Origin: CAYQDR01 sp964416315
Lineage (GTDB): Bacteria; Methylomirabilota; Methylomirabilia; Rokubacteriales; DASRDR01
Length of the DNA stretch: 21,801 nucleotides
NCBI GenBank assembly: GCA_964416315.1
Contig: CAYQDR010000085.1
Coordinates: 1 to 21,801 of the forward strand
Direction of reading: 5' to 3'
Shown: in pieces, positions 1 to 6,141 of the stretch
How positions within the stretch are numbered: position 1 is the first letter of the stretch
How the letters are laid out: each line of letters starts with the position of its first letter
Position numbers and translations under genes: made by a program
The notes under the pieces: model-generated
What the model was told of the DNA's origin: nothing
The model's input: only the letters and a program-made list of their open reading frames with translations
Database searches by the model: none

Positions 1-350
1 GGACTCCCTCCTCCCCCCAAGGGGAACAGTGTCCACGGAACCGGGTCAAGTCCAATGGGATGGGTCGCCCGAGCGACGTCGGGCTCGTCCTTGGCGCCCG
101 CTTTGGCTTCCACGCCCCACACGATCAAACCGCCGTCCGTGTTCGCGAACGCACAAATCGCCTTGGCGAGATTTGTCCTATCGTCGTCCTCCAAAGTCGC
201 ATGCTTCGGATCCTTTTTCCGCTTGAAGTCCAGGTACAGTCCTTCCTCATACCCTCGCTCAACCGCCATTCGAATCCAGGAGAGCGCCCTGCTTGAATCG
301 TTTGGGTTATCGCCCCAAATGTCCTCAAGGATCAGCCGATGGGCGTCCAT
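1..350 (-). CDS. AlbA_2/Schlafen-type ATP-binding domain protein, C-terminus cut by window edge
   Basis: The minus-strand reading frame from ATG at 350 stays open to base 1, so only about 116 N-terminal residues are present. Conserved elements of the AlbA_2 (Schlafen-like divergent AAA) domain are visible. The core is Y-L-D-F-K-R-K (about residues 42-48), followed by N-L-A-K-A-I-C-A-F-A-N-T-D-G-G (about 63-77) and L-I-V-W-G-V-E-A-K. This E/D-F-K ... AFANT-GG-I-GV pattern is typical of the family. Members are often annotated as putative transcriptional regulators or helicase-associated proteins, and many sit in defence or mobile regions. An in-frame TGA 33 bases upstream leaves no earlier ATG, GTG or TTG, and GGGGGAA just before the ATG could serve as the ribosome binding site. 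By my count 121-360 is about 56% G+C, far below the neighbours, which suggests horizontal acquisition. The biochemical role is unknown, and the missing C-terminal region would define the subtype. Confidence 0.72.
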   Translation of the reverse strand, partial: MDAHRLILEDIWGDNPNDSSRALSWIRMAVERGYEEGLYLDFKRKKDPKHATLEDDDRTNLAKAICAFANTDGGLIVWGVEAKAGAKDEPDVARATHPIGLDPVPWTLFPLGGGGS

Positions 351-513
351 GGCTTCCCCCGCGAAGGATGACCACTCTGATCAGAGGTGAACCCGGGGAC
401 AGTACGACAGTACTTGTGCTTGAGAGCGGAAGGGGCGCCCGTCGGTCGTGAACCGCCACAGTTCCGCGAAGGGCCCGAGCTTGGGGTGCTTCGTCCCGGC
501 CATGCCCGGGCGC
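351..513. other. Intergenic stretch between the cupin gene and the AlbA_2 gene
   Basis: No convincing gene is seen. A 40-codon minus-strand frame from ATG at 503 to a stop at 381 reads like ordinary protein in places but has no recognisable motif and no clear ribosome binding site, so it is not called. Two inverted repeats near 375-414 are listed separately. Composition shifts within this stretch from GC-rich (right) to moderate GC (left), so a boundary of acquired DNA may lie here. Confidence 0.5.
375..414. promoter_or_regulatory. Two inverted repeats upstream of the AlbA_2 gene, possible operator
   Basis: CTCTGATCAGAG at 375-386 is a perfect 12-bp palindrome. AGTAC-gaca-GTACT at 401-414 is a 5-bp inverted repeat with a 4-base gap. 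Both lie 25-65 bases upstream of the ATG at 350, where a promoter and operator would be expected. No good -35/-10 pair was found, so the regulatory role is inference from position and symmetry only. Confidence 0.35.
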
Positions 514-903
514 TCAGCCGTGGCGGTGCTCGGCGGGGAGGCCGAAGCGGCGGGCGGTCTCGGCCTCGCAGTCGAACTGGATGAGGACCGCCGGCTCGCT
601 CCCGACCACCCAGCCGTCGTGGCCCGGCTCGACGACGACGGCCTGCGGGGCCACGAACTCGTAGGCGCAGCCGTCGGCGTACTCGCCCCGGATGCGGCCA
701 CGCGCGAGGAAGCCCACGTGGGCGTGCCTGCAGAGCCGCGTGCCCACGATCGGCTTCATGTGAGTGGACCAGCGGAAGCCAGGCGGGTAAAAGACGCGCT
801 TGATCCGGCTATTGCCCGCCCGGACGACCTCGACCGTCGCGCCGCCGACCTCGCGGCGCTCGGCGCCGGGAATGGGAGCGAGGAGCGGGTCCATCGCGCT
901 CAT
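514..903 (-). CDS. Small cupin-domain protein (129 aa)
   Basis: A single small beta-barrel domain of the cupin type is suggested by the spacing of glycine and histidine residues. R-H-A-H (H60 and H62) is followed by G-F-L-A-R-G-R-I-R-G-E-Y (about 64-75) and by V-E-P-G-H-D-G-W (H95). The last resembles the second cupin motif, and H60, H62 and H95 could bind one metal ion. H48 precedes them. No signal peptide is seen, so it is probably cytosolic. A second ATG at codon 4 (894) is an alternative start. I prefer 903 because a sigma70-like promoter lies at a suitable distance (930-958). The gene lies 51 bases downstream of the class V aminotransferase-like gene in the same direction. The substrate cannot be told: cupins of this size include isomerases, dioxygenases and ligand sensors. 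Confidence 0.75.
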   Translation of the reverse strand: MSAMDPLLAPIPGAERREVGGATVEVVRAGNSRIKRVFYPPGFRWSTHMKPIVGTRLCRHAHVGFLARGRIRGEYADGCAYEFVAPQAVVVEPGHDGWVVGSEPAVLIQFDCEAETARRFGLPAEHRHG

Positions 904-929
904 GGCGTCAGCCTGGGAGAGATGCGAGC

Positions 930-958
930 ACTCTAAGAAGCGCCCCGGCGCCTGTCAA
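930..958 (-). promoter_or_regulatory. Sigma70-type promoter for the cupin gene
   Basis: On the minus strand a perfect TTGACA (958-953) is followed by a 17-base spacer and TAGAGT (935-930), which matches four of six positions of the -10 consensus. The predicted start near 923 gives a leader of about 20 bases before the ATG at 903. The -35 box overlaps the TGA stop (957-955) of the preceding aminotransferase gene, so the cupin gene can be expressed independently of it. Confidence 0.6.
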
Positions 959-2139
959 GCCAGCGCAATCAGGTCCGCCAGCGTGGTCGTGAAGCGCTCG
1001 ACCTCCTCCTCCGTGTTGTAGTAGTGAACGGACACGCGGACGAGGCCCGTGAGGCTGCGGGCCTCCATGTCCAGGCGCGTGCCGAAGGCCGTCGAGACCG
1101 ACACGTTGATGGCTTGCTCGCCGAGCCGCCGGCGGATGGCTTCAGGCTCGTGGCCGTCCACCGTGAAGCTCACGATGCCGCAACGCTCGACGCCGATGTC
1201 CCGCACGGTGACCCCCGGGATCTCGGCCAGCCGGACACGGAGCGCCTCTGCGAGCCCGGTGACCCGCGCGCGGATCGCCTCGAGGCCCCAGCCGAGCGCG
1301 TAATCGACCGCGACCCCGAGGCCGATCTTCCCCGCGTAGTAGGTCTCCCAGTTCTCGAACCGCCGGGCATCCGGCCGGATCTCGAAGCGATCGCGCGCGA
1401 TCCAGGTCGCGGCGTGGAGGTCGAGGAACGGCGGCTCGAGCCGGTCCAGCACGGCGCGCCGGACGTAGAGGAACCCCGTCCCGCGCGGGCCGCGGAGGTA
1501 CTTCCGTCCCGTGGCCGAGAGCACGTCGCAGCCGATTTCGCCGACGGAGATCGGCATCTGGCCGACCGACTGGCAGGCGTCGAGCAGGTAGAGGACGCCG
1601 GCCTCGCGCGCGATCCGGCCCACCGCGGCCGCCGGGTTGACGAGGCCGCCGTTGGTGGGGACATGGGTGATGGCGACGAGCTTGACCCGCCCATCCAGCA
1701 TGCGCGCGAGGGCCTCGACCGAGAGCTGACCCGAGGCGTCGTTCGGAATGACCTCGACCCGCGCCCCCGTCCGCCGCACCGCCTGGAGGAAGGCGATGTA
1801 GTTCGACGCGTACTCGGCGACGGAGGTGAGGATCCGGTCGCCCGGGCCGAGCGGGACCGCATAGAAGGCCATGTCCCACGCGCGCGTCGCGTTCTCGACG
1901 ATCGCGACCTCGTCGCGCCGGCAGCCGAGGAGCGCGGCGAGGGCGTCATAGACCCGCTCGACCCGGTCGCGGGCCTGCTCGGCGGCCTCGTAGCCGCCGA
2001 TCTCGGCCTCGAGCCGGAGGTGGCCGACGACCGCGTCCAGCACCGGGCGGGGCATGAGGGCGGCCCCGGCGTTGTTGAAGTGGAGGACGCGCTCGCAGCC
2101 CGGCGTCTCCTGCCGCGCCCGGGCGACGTCGAAGGCCAT
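955..2139 (-). CDS. Class V aminotransferase-like PLP enzyme (cysteine-desulfurase fold, no catalytic Cys)
   Basis: The protein has 394 residues and shows the class V aminotransferase fold throughout. There is an N-terminal F-N-N-A-G-A-A (21-27) as in selenocysteine-lyase relatives. D187-A-C-Q190 contributes the Asp that pairs with the PLP pyridine nitrogen. A-T-G-R-K213-Y-L-R-G-P-R-G-T-G-F carries the Schiff-base lysine. In SufS/CsdA a catalytic cysteine lies on a mobile loop near the C-terminus; here the region V-S-V-S-T-A-F-G-T-R (about 347-355) has no cysteine. Cysteine desulfuration by the usual mechanism is therefore unlikely. Isopenicillin-N-epimerase-like, lyase or transaminase activity is more plausible. 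The ATG at 2139 is chosen because homologous sequence begins just after it; the same frame stays open upstream through a hairpin region and the cytochrome gene. It lies downstream of the cytochrome gene and upstream of the cupin gene. Confidence 0.88.
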   Translation of the reverse strand: MAFDVARARQETPGCERVLHFNNAGAALMPRPVLDAVVGHLRLEAEIGGYEAAEQARDRVERVYDALAALLGCRRDEVAIVENATRAWDMAFYAVPLGPGDRILTSVAEYASNYIAFLQAVRRTGARVEVIPNDASGQLSVEALARMLDGRVKLVAITHVPTNGGLVNPAAAVGRIAREAGVLYLLDACQSVGQMPISVGEIGCDVLSATGRKYLRGPRGTGFLYVRRAVLDRLEPPFLDLHAATWIARDRFEIRPDARRFENWETYYAGKIGLGVAVDYALGWGLEAIRARVTGLAEALRVRLAEIPGVTVRDIGVERCGIVSFTVDGHEPEAIRRRLGEQAINVSVSTAFGTRLDMEARSLTGLVRVSVHYYNTEEEVERFTTTLADLIALA

Positions 2140-2166
2140 CCGGGGGTGACCGACCCCCTCACCCTG

Positions 2167-2191
2167 CCCTCTCCCCCGGCGGGGGAGAGGG
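2167..2191. repeat. Perfect 11-bp hairpin, REP-like intergenic palindrome
   Basis: CCCTCTCCCCC (2167-2177), a GGC loop and GGGGGAGAGGG (2181-2191) form a perfect hairpin between the cytochrome gene stop (2199) and the aminotransferase start (2139). It lacks a T-tract on either strand, so it is not a standard intrinsic terminator. CCCTCTCCCC...GGGGAGAGGG palindromes are common dispersed intergenic repeats in GC-rich bacterial genomes. It could also attenuate transcription or stabilise the upstream mRNA end. Confidence 0.65.
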
Positions 2192-2198
2192 ATGGGGC

Positions 2199-3035
2199 CT
2201 AGTGATGGCAGACCACGCAGTCGAGCGGGCCCTTCCGCTCGGCGTGGCACGAGACGCACCAGCCCATGGTCAGCGGCGCCACCTGGGCCACGCGCTGCAT
2301 CCGCTCGACCGGGCCGTGGCAGGTCTGGCAGGCGAGGTCCGCCTGGACGTGGCGCTTGTGGGAGAAGTACACGAACCCGGGTAGCTTGTGGATCCGCTCC
2401 CAGAGGATCGGCGTCTTGTCGTTCCAGGCTCTGTGGAGCTTCTGAACCTCGGGGTTCCCCTGGGCGGCCGTGATCTTGTGGCACCCCATGCACCGCTGGA
2501 CGGACGGGAGCCCCGCGTACGGCGACCGCCGCGCGTCCGCGTGGCAGTACTGACAGTCGATCCGGTAGGCGCCGGCGTGGACGACGTGGCTGAACTCGAT
2601 CGGTTGGACCGGGGCCGCCGCGAGCGGCCGAAAGATCGGCGGGCGTGCCGCCCGGTACGGGGGATCGGCGAAGGTGCGGATGTAACCGATCACGTCCCGG
2701 ATCTCGCGGTCGGTGAGCGGCGGCTGGAAGCTCGGCATCTGGGGCGCGAGCCCCACGGCCCCGGCGCCCTTGCTCACCACCGTGAAGAGGAAGTCGTCGG
2801 GGAGCCCGTTCATCAGCCGCCCGTCGGTGAACGGCGGGGGCTTGATCGGGAGCGCGGCCGCCCCGGGGCCGTCGGCCTGGCCGCCCGTGCCGTGGCACTC
2901 CGCGCAGTGACGGTCGTAGACGGCCTTGCCGGGGTGGGTCGCGGGCGCCCGGGTCTGGGCGTGGATGGCCCACGTCGCCCCGCCGAGGATGCCGGCGGCC
3001 AGCGCGAGCCCGAGCGTCGCGCGGCCGCGCCTCAC
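2199..3035 (-). CDS. Hexahaem cytochrome c: class I domain fused to an ActA-like pentahaem domain
   Basis: The protein has 278 residues. An N-terminal hydrophobic segment (about 7-25) ending in H-A-Q is a signal peptide or membrane anchor, so the haems face the periplasm. The first haem site C44-A-E-C-H48, with P-Q-M100-P as the likely sixth ligand and a D-V-I-G-Y-I-R helix (114-120), is a class I cytochrome c. From about 146 the protein resembles ActA, the pentahaem subunit of alternative complex III. The pattern is F-S-H-V-V-H-A-G, then CXXCH at 161, 182, 236, 260 and 273, with F-V-Y-F-S-H-K-R-H-V (221-230) and M-G-W-C-V-S-C-H. Six haem sites are thus present. The start is GTG at 3035, overlapping the upstream stop by four bases (GTGA). 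No other complex III subunit (ActB-F) lies in the window, so its electron partners are unknown. Electron transfer is certain in kind; the exact complex is inference. Confidence 0.88.
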   Translation of the reverse strand: MRRGRATLGLALAAGILGGATWAIHAQTRAPATHPGKAVYDRHCAECHGTGGQADGPGAAALPIKPPPFTDGRLMNGLPDDFLFTVVSKGAGAVGLAPQMPSFQPPLTDREIRDVIGYIRTFADPPYRAARPPIFRPLAAAPVQPIEFSHVVHAGAYRIDCQYCHADARRSPYAGLPSVQRCMGCHKITAAQGNPEVQKLHRAWNDKTPILWERIHKLPGFVYFSHKRHVQADLACQTCHGPVERMQRVAQVAPLTMGWCVSCHAERKGPLDCVVCHH

Positions 3036-3349
3036 CGGCCGCGCCCCTCCAGGTCCGACTCGAACACGATCTCGTCGTGCTCGTTGACGATGAACGCCTC
3101 GTACAGCAGGAAGTCCACCTCGTGCTCGACGAGGAAGCGGGCGAGCCGCGCCACGTCCACCGGGTGGGCGTCGAGGTGGAACGAGAGCGCGAGCGCGTCC
3201 TCCTCGTCGTACGCGAGGAGCGCCCAGTTCCCGACGATCAGCATCTCGGCGTCGTCCTGGAAGGTGATCCCGCCCTCGAAGACGACGGCCTCGCGCGCGA
3301 GGTCGTAGATCCGGCGGAGCTGGCGCTGCTTCTCCTCGGCCGTCAGCAT
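3032..3349 (-). CDS. Small acidic protein of unknown function (105 aa)
   Basis: I do not recognise this family. The protein is soluble-looking and acidic, with no cysteine, no signal peptide and no membrane segment. A basic N-terminal helix (M-L-T-A-E-E-K-Q-R-Q-L-R-R-I-Y, 1-15) is followed by alternating hydrophobic strands and acidic turns such as Y-D-E-E-D (48-52) and V-N-E-H-D-E-I-V-F-E (88-97). It is translationally coupled on both sides. Its TGA overlaps the GTG of the cytochrome gene by four bases, and its ATG is seven bases from the upstream aminotransferase stop. Codon use matches its neighbours, which supports a real gene. Confidence 0.75.
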   Translation of the reverse strand: MLTAEEKQRQLRRIYDLAREAVVFEGGITFQDDAEMLIVGNWALLAYDEEDALALSFHLDAHPVDVARLARFLVEHEVDFLLYEAFIVNEHDEIVFESDLEGRGR

Positions 3350-3356
3350 CGCCGCC

Positions 3357-4670
3357 CTAGAGAGCGCCCTCCGCCTGGAGGTCCGCGACGGCGCGCCGGA
3401 CCGCGGCGATCGTCTCCTCGATCTCGCGCTCGCCGTGGACCGCCGAGACCCAGCCGTGGTGGGCGGACATGTCCACGCCGTGGAGGATGAGCGCGCAGCG
3501 CCACGTGTGGTAGAGGGCGGGGTTCTTCGGCTTCCCGCCCCCCGGCGGCCCTTCGAGGGACACGTGGAAGATCGAGACGTCCCCGTAGACCTGGCACGGC
3601 ACGCCTGCCGTCCGGAAGACCTCTGCGATCCCCGCGCGCAGCCCCGCCCCGCGGGCGTTCGCCGTCGCGTGGTGCTTGCCGTCGGCGATCTGCGAGAGCA
3701 TCGCGATCCCCGCCGCCGCGCTGAGCGGGTTCGAGTTGTACGTCCCGTTCTGGGCGACCCGCTGCGTCCGGTTCCACTTGGCGTCGTCGCCGAACGCCAT
3801 GCGGCCGACCAGCTCGCGCTTCCCGCACACCGCGGCGCCGGGCAGCCCCCCCGCGACGATCTTGGCCAGCGTCGTGAGATCCGGGGTGATGCCGTAGTAC
3901 TCCTGCGCCCCGCCGGGGGCGTAGCGGAAGCCCGTGATGACCTCGTCGAAGATGAGGACGACCTTGCGGTCCGTTGCGAGCTGGCGGAGGTCCTTGAGGA
4001 ACCCGTGATGGATCGGATCGCTCCCCGCCTGGCCGCCCGAGGGCTCGAGGATCACGGCGCCCACGTCGTCCCGGCTCCCGAGGAGCCGCTCGAGCGCCCC
4101 GATGTCGTTGTGCGGGGTGACGAGCACGTCCGCGAGCACCGCCCCGGGGATCCCCGCCGACATCGGGATCTCGTACGGCGGGTTGACCGCCGCGGAGACC
4201 CCGTCGGCCCAGCCGTGGAAGTGGCCGGTGAACTTCACGAGCTTCGGCCGGCCCGTCGCCGCGCGCGCCAGGCGGATCGCGAGGTGGGTCGCCTCGGTGC
4301 CGGACATCGTGAAGCGGACGAGCTCGGCCGAGGGGACGAGCCGCGCGATCCACTCCGCCCACTCGACCTCGAGGTCGTGGCACGCCCCGTAGTGCGTCCC
4401 CCGGGCGACCTGCCGGCTGATGGCCTCGACGAGCGTCGGGTGGGCGTGCCCGAGGAACAGTGCCCCGTGCCCCCCGAAGTAGTCGACGTACTCGTGGCCG
4501 TCCACGTCCCACTTGCGCGGGCCCTCGGCCCGCGTGACGTAGAGCGGGAACGGCGTGAGGTAGCGGCTATCGTGGGTGATTCCGCCCGGGATGACACGAC
4601 AGGCTCGCTGCCAGGACGCCCACGACCCCGGCCGCGTCTTCCGGTAGCGCTCGGTCACGGTCTCCGCCAT
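3357..4670 (-). CDS. Glutamate-1-semialdehyde aminomutase-like class III aminotransferase
   Basis: The 437 residues are about the usual length for HemL-type enzymes. The fold markers are in order: W-D-V-D-G-H-E-Y-V-D-Y (54-64), the phosphate-binding S-G-T-E-A-T (123-128), H-F-H-G-W (150-154), F-D242-E-V-I-T-G-F-R-Y, where D242 contacts the PLP nitrogen, L-A-K270-I-V-A-G-G-L-P-G with the Schiff-base lysine, and G-T-Y-N-S-N-P-L-S. This set is closest to glutamate-1-semialdehyde 2,1-aminomutase (glutamate-1-semialdehyde to 5-aminolevulinate). However, paralogues acting on other amino acids share it, and no other haem-biosynthesis gene is nearby. The gene is coupled to the upstream D-glutamate cyclase-like gene through TGATG (one-base overlap). 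That argues for a role in glutamate or D-amino-acid chemistry rather than bulk tetrapyrrole synthesis, which is inference. Cytosolic. Confidence 0.87.
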   Translation of the reverse strand: MAETVTERYRKTRPGSWASWQRACRVIPGGITHDSRYLTPFPLYVTRAEGPRKWDVDGHEYVDYFGGHGALFLGHAHPTLVEAISRQVARGTHYGACHDLEVEWAEWIARLVPSAELVRFTMSGTEATHLAIRLARAATGRPKLVKFTGHFHGWADGVSAAVNPPYEIPMSAGIPGAVLADVLVTPHNDIGALERLLGSRDDVGAVILEPSGGQAGSDPIHHGFLKDLRQLATDRKVVLIFDEVITGFRYAPGGAQEYYGITPDLTTLAKIVAGGLPGAAVCGKRELVGRMAFGDDAKWNRTQRVAQNGTYNSNPLSAAAGIAMLSQIADGKHHATANARGAGLRAGIAEVFRTAGVPCQVYGDVSIFHVSLEGPPGGGKPKNPALYHTWRCALILHGVDMSAHHGWVSAVHGEREIEETIAAVRRAVADLQAEGAL

Positions 4671-5584
4671 CAGGCACTCTCCCTTTTCGCGGTCCCCGCG
4701 GCGCGTCCGCGACGCGCCATGAGGTGCCCGGTCAGTTCGCGCAGCGTGTCCAGGATCCGCTGGTGCAGCGGGAGCGGCAGGCTGTCCACGCTCGGGCGCG
4801 GTGCCCCGGTGAGCCCGTCCACGCCCCCCGCCGCCACCATCGCCCGCGTGAGCCGCGCCTCCAGCTCCGGCGTGTGCAGGAGGTCCCGCCCGCGCTCGAG
4901 CCCGAGGTGCGCCGTCAGCCCCCAGGCGCCCCAGTTCGACGTCCCCGCCACGATGAGGTGGTCCGTGCGAATCACCGACGCGATCTTGGCCCCGCGGGCG
5001 ATGTCACGCACGATCCGCGCGCGGACGCGGCCCATCCCGATCTCGTTGCCCCCGTCGCCGATGCCCACGGTCACGACGCCGTTCCGCCGCTCGAGGAACA
5101 GCGCGTCGAGCGGCGCGTTCTGCGCGGCCACCGACCCGCCGCGGGCGTTGTAGTAGCCGCCGTCCGCCGCCCGCCCCGGCCGCTCGACCGCGACGAGGTG
5201 GCTCGGCCCGAACGCCCGCACGGCCGCCCGCGCCGCGCGGAGCGCCGCCCCCGGCGCCGCGGGCACCGCCACCACGGCGAGCGGCTCCCGCAGGGTGCGG
5301 AGGCACGCCTCGAGGAGCGGCCGGACCGGGGGGTCGGCGAGGTAGATCACCTCCGCCCCGACGCGCCGGAGGGCGCGTCCCAGCACGACCGTCCCCGACG
5401 GCCCGTCGGTCTCGGCGCCCCAGGTCGGGCGCACGACGAACCCCGTCACGAGGATCACGCGCCGGGCGCCCGCCAGGGTCCGCGCGGCCGCGGCCATCGC
5501 GCCCGGGAGCACGAGCCGCGCGATGCCGCGGCCGGCCGCGTCCAGAGCGCACAGGGTTTCGATGGCATCGGGGGAGACGGTCAT
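4670..5584 (-). CDS. D-glutamate cyclase-like protein (DUF4392 family)
   Basis: The 304 residues show the pattern of the D-glutamate cyclase-like C-terminal domain (formerly DUF4392). The markers are V-T-G-F (46-49), A-E-T-D-G-P-S-G (57-64), an E-R-P-G motif (134-137), G-G-Y-Y-N-A-R-G-G and the signature G-I-G-D-G-G-N-E-I-G-M-G (174-185). The characterised mammalian relative (DGLUCY) converts D-glutamate to 5-oxo-D-proline. Bacterial members are mostly untested, and this assignment rests on motif recognition. The protein appears cytosolic. It begins a minus-strand run with a possible promoter at 5597-5625, and its TGA overlaps the ATG of the GSA-type aminotransferase by one base. That suggests the two enzymes act on related substrates. 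A run of G just before the ATG could be the ribosome binding site. Confidence 0.83.
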   Translation of the reverse strand: MTVSPDAIETLCALDAAGRGIARLVLPGAMAAAARTLAGARRVILVTGFVVRPTWGAETDGPSGTVVLGRALRRVGAEVIYLADPPVRPLLEACLRTLREPLAVVAVPAAPGAALRAARAAVRAFGPSHLVAVERPGRAADGGYYNARGGSVAAQNAPLDALFLERRNGVVTVGIGDGGNEIGMGRVRARIVRDIARGAKIASVIRTDHLIVAGTSNWGAWGLTAHLGLERGRDLLHTPELEARLTRAMVAAGGVDGLTGAPRPSVDSLPLPLHQRILDTLRELTGHLMARRGRAAGTAKRESA

Positions 5585-5596
5585 GCGAGCCCCCCA

Positions 5597-5625
5597 AGCG
5601 TATCACCGCGCTGGGGGCGGGACAA
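5597..5625 (-). promoter_or_regulatory. Weak candidate promoter for the D-glutamate cyclase-like gene
   Basis: On the minus strand TTGTCC (5625-5620), a 17-base spacer and TACGCT (5602-5597) lie just upstream of the ATG at 5584. The match to consensus is partial (4/6 and 3/6). The start would fall about six bases before the ATG, giving a nearly leaderless mRNA. The 62-base gap to the upstream gene supports a separate start, but read-through is equally possible. Confidence 0.3.
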
Positions 5626-5646
5626 CGGCCCCGGCCGGCGCCGGGC

Positions 5647-6138
5647 TCAGGGCGTCGCGACCCGCTGCGGCGGCGCGAAGAGCAGGACCTCGGCCCACTG
5701 GCCCGTCAGGTCGAAGACGATCAGGAGGCCCTTCGCGTCGTAGCGCAGCACGGAGCGTCCCGTCGCCTGCTCGGTGCCGACCGCGTCCGGCACCCCCCAC
5801 CCGTTCGTGATGGCGCGCAGGGTGAACACGCGCGGCTTCGGGTGGAGGGTGAGGCCCCGCACGACGTCGGCCACGAACCCCTGGGGCCGGACGAGCCCGA
5901 AGCTCACGATCATCCGGTCGAGTCCCCGGGGCGCCCGCTCGCCCACATACGTCCACTCGGCGGCGGTCCGGCCCTCCTCGGTCACCATCCGTTCGCGGCT
6001 CGGCCGCCCGTAGCGCGCCTCGACGTCCGGGCGGGTCGTCTCCCCCGGGGTGATCCCGCCCCAGCTCTCGGCGCCCGCGGGGCCGGCGAGCCCCAGGGCG
6101 AGGAGAAGCATCGACAGCGCGGGCCCCGGCCGGCGCAT
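5647..6138 (-). CDS. Small secreted protein, possible SmpA/OmlA-like fold (163 aa)
   Basis: A clear Sec signal peptide (R-R-P, then a leucine/alanine core at 9-19, cleavage likely after A-G-A at 21-23) sends the protein to the periplasm. The mature part begins S-W-G-G-I-T-P-G-E-T-T-R-P-D-V-E-A-R-Y-G-R-P (25-46). This G-I-xx-G-x-T-xx-D-V-xxx-(F/Y)-G-x-P pattern is seen in small SmpA/OmlA and BamE-like envelope domains. No lipobox cysteine is present. It is the last gene of the five-gene run starting at 10338, three bases after the CitE-like gene. Function unknown; the fold assignment is tentative. Confidence 0.75.
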   Translation of the reverse strand: MRRPGPALSMLLLALGLAGPAGAESWGGITPGETTRPDVEARYGRPSRERMVTEEGRTAAEWTYVGERAPRGLDRMIVSFGLVRPQGFVADVVRGLTLHPKPRVFTLRAITNGWGVPDAVGTEQATGRSVLRYDAKGLLIVFDLTGQWAEVLLFAPPQRVATP

Positions 6139-6141
6139 CGC

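Noticed and set aside
381..503. Short minus-strand frame (40 codons) between the cupin and AlbA_2 genes
   Set aside because: No ribosome binding site, no motif, and it crosses the composition boundary. Too short to support without homologues.
2167..2191. Intrinsic terminator for the cytochrome gene
   Set aside because: A perfect hairpin but no T-run on either strand, so it is listed as a repeat.
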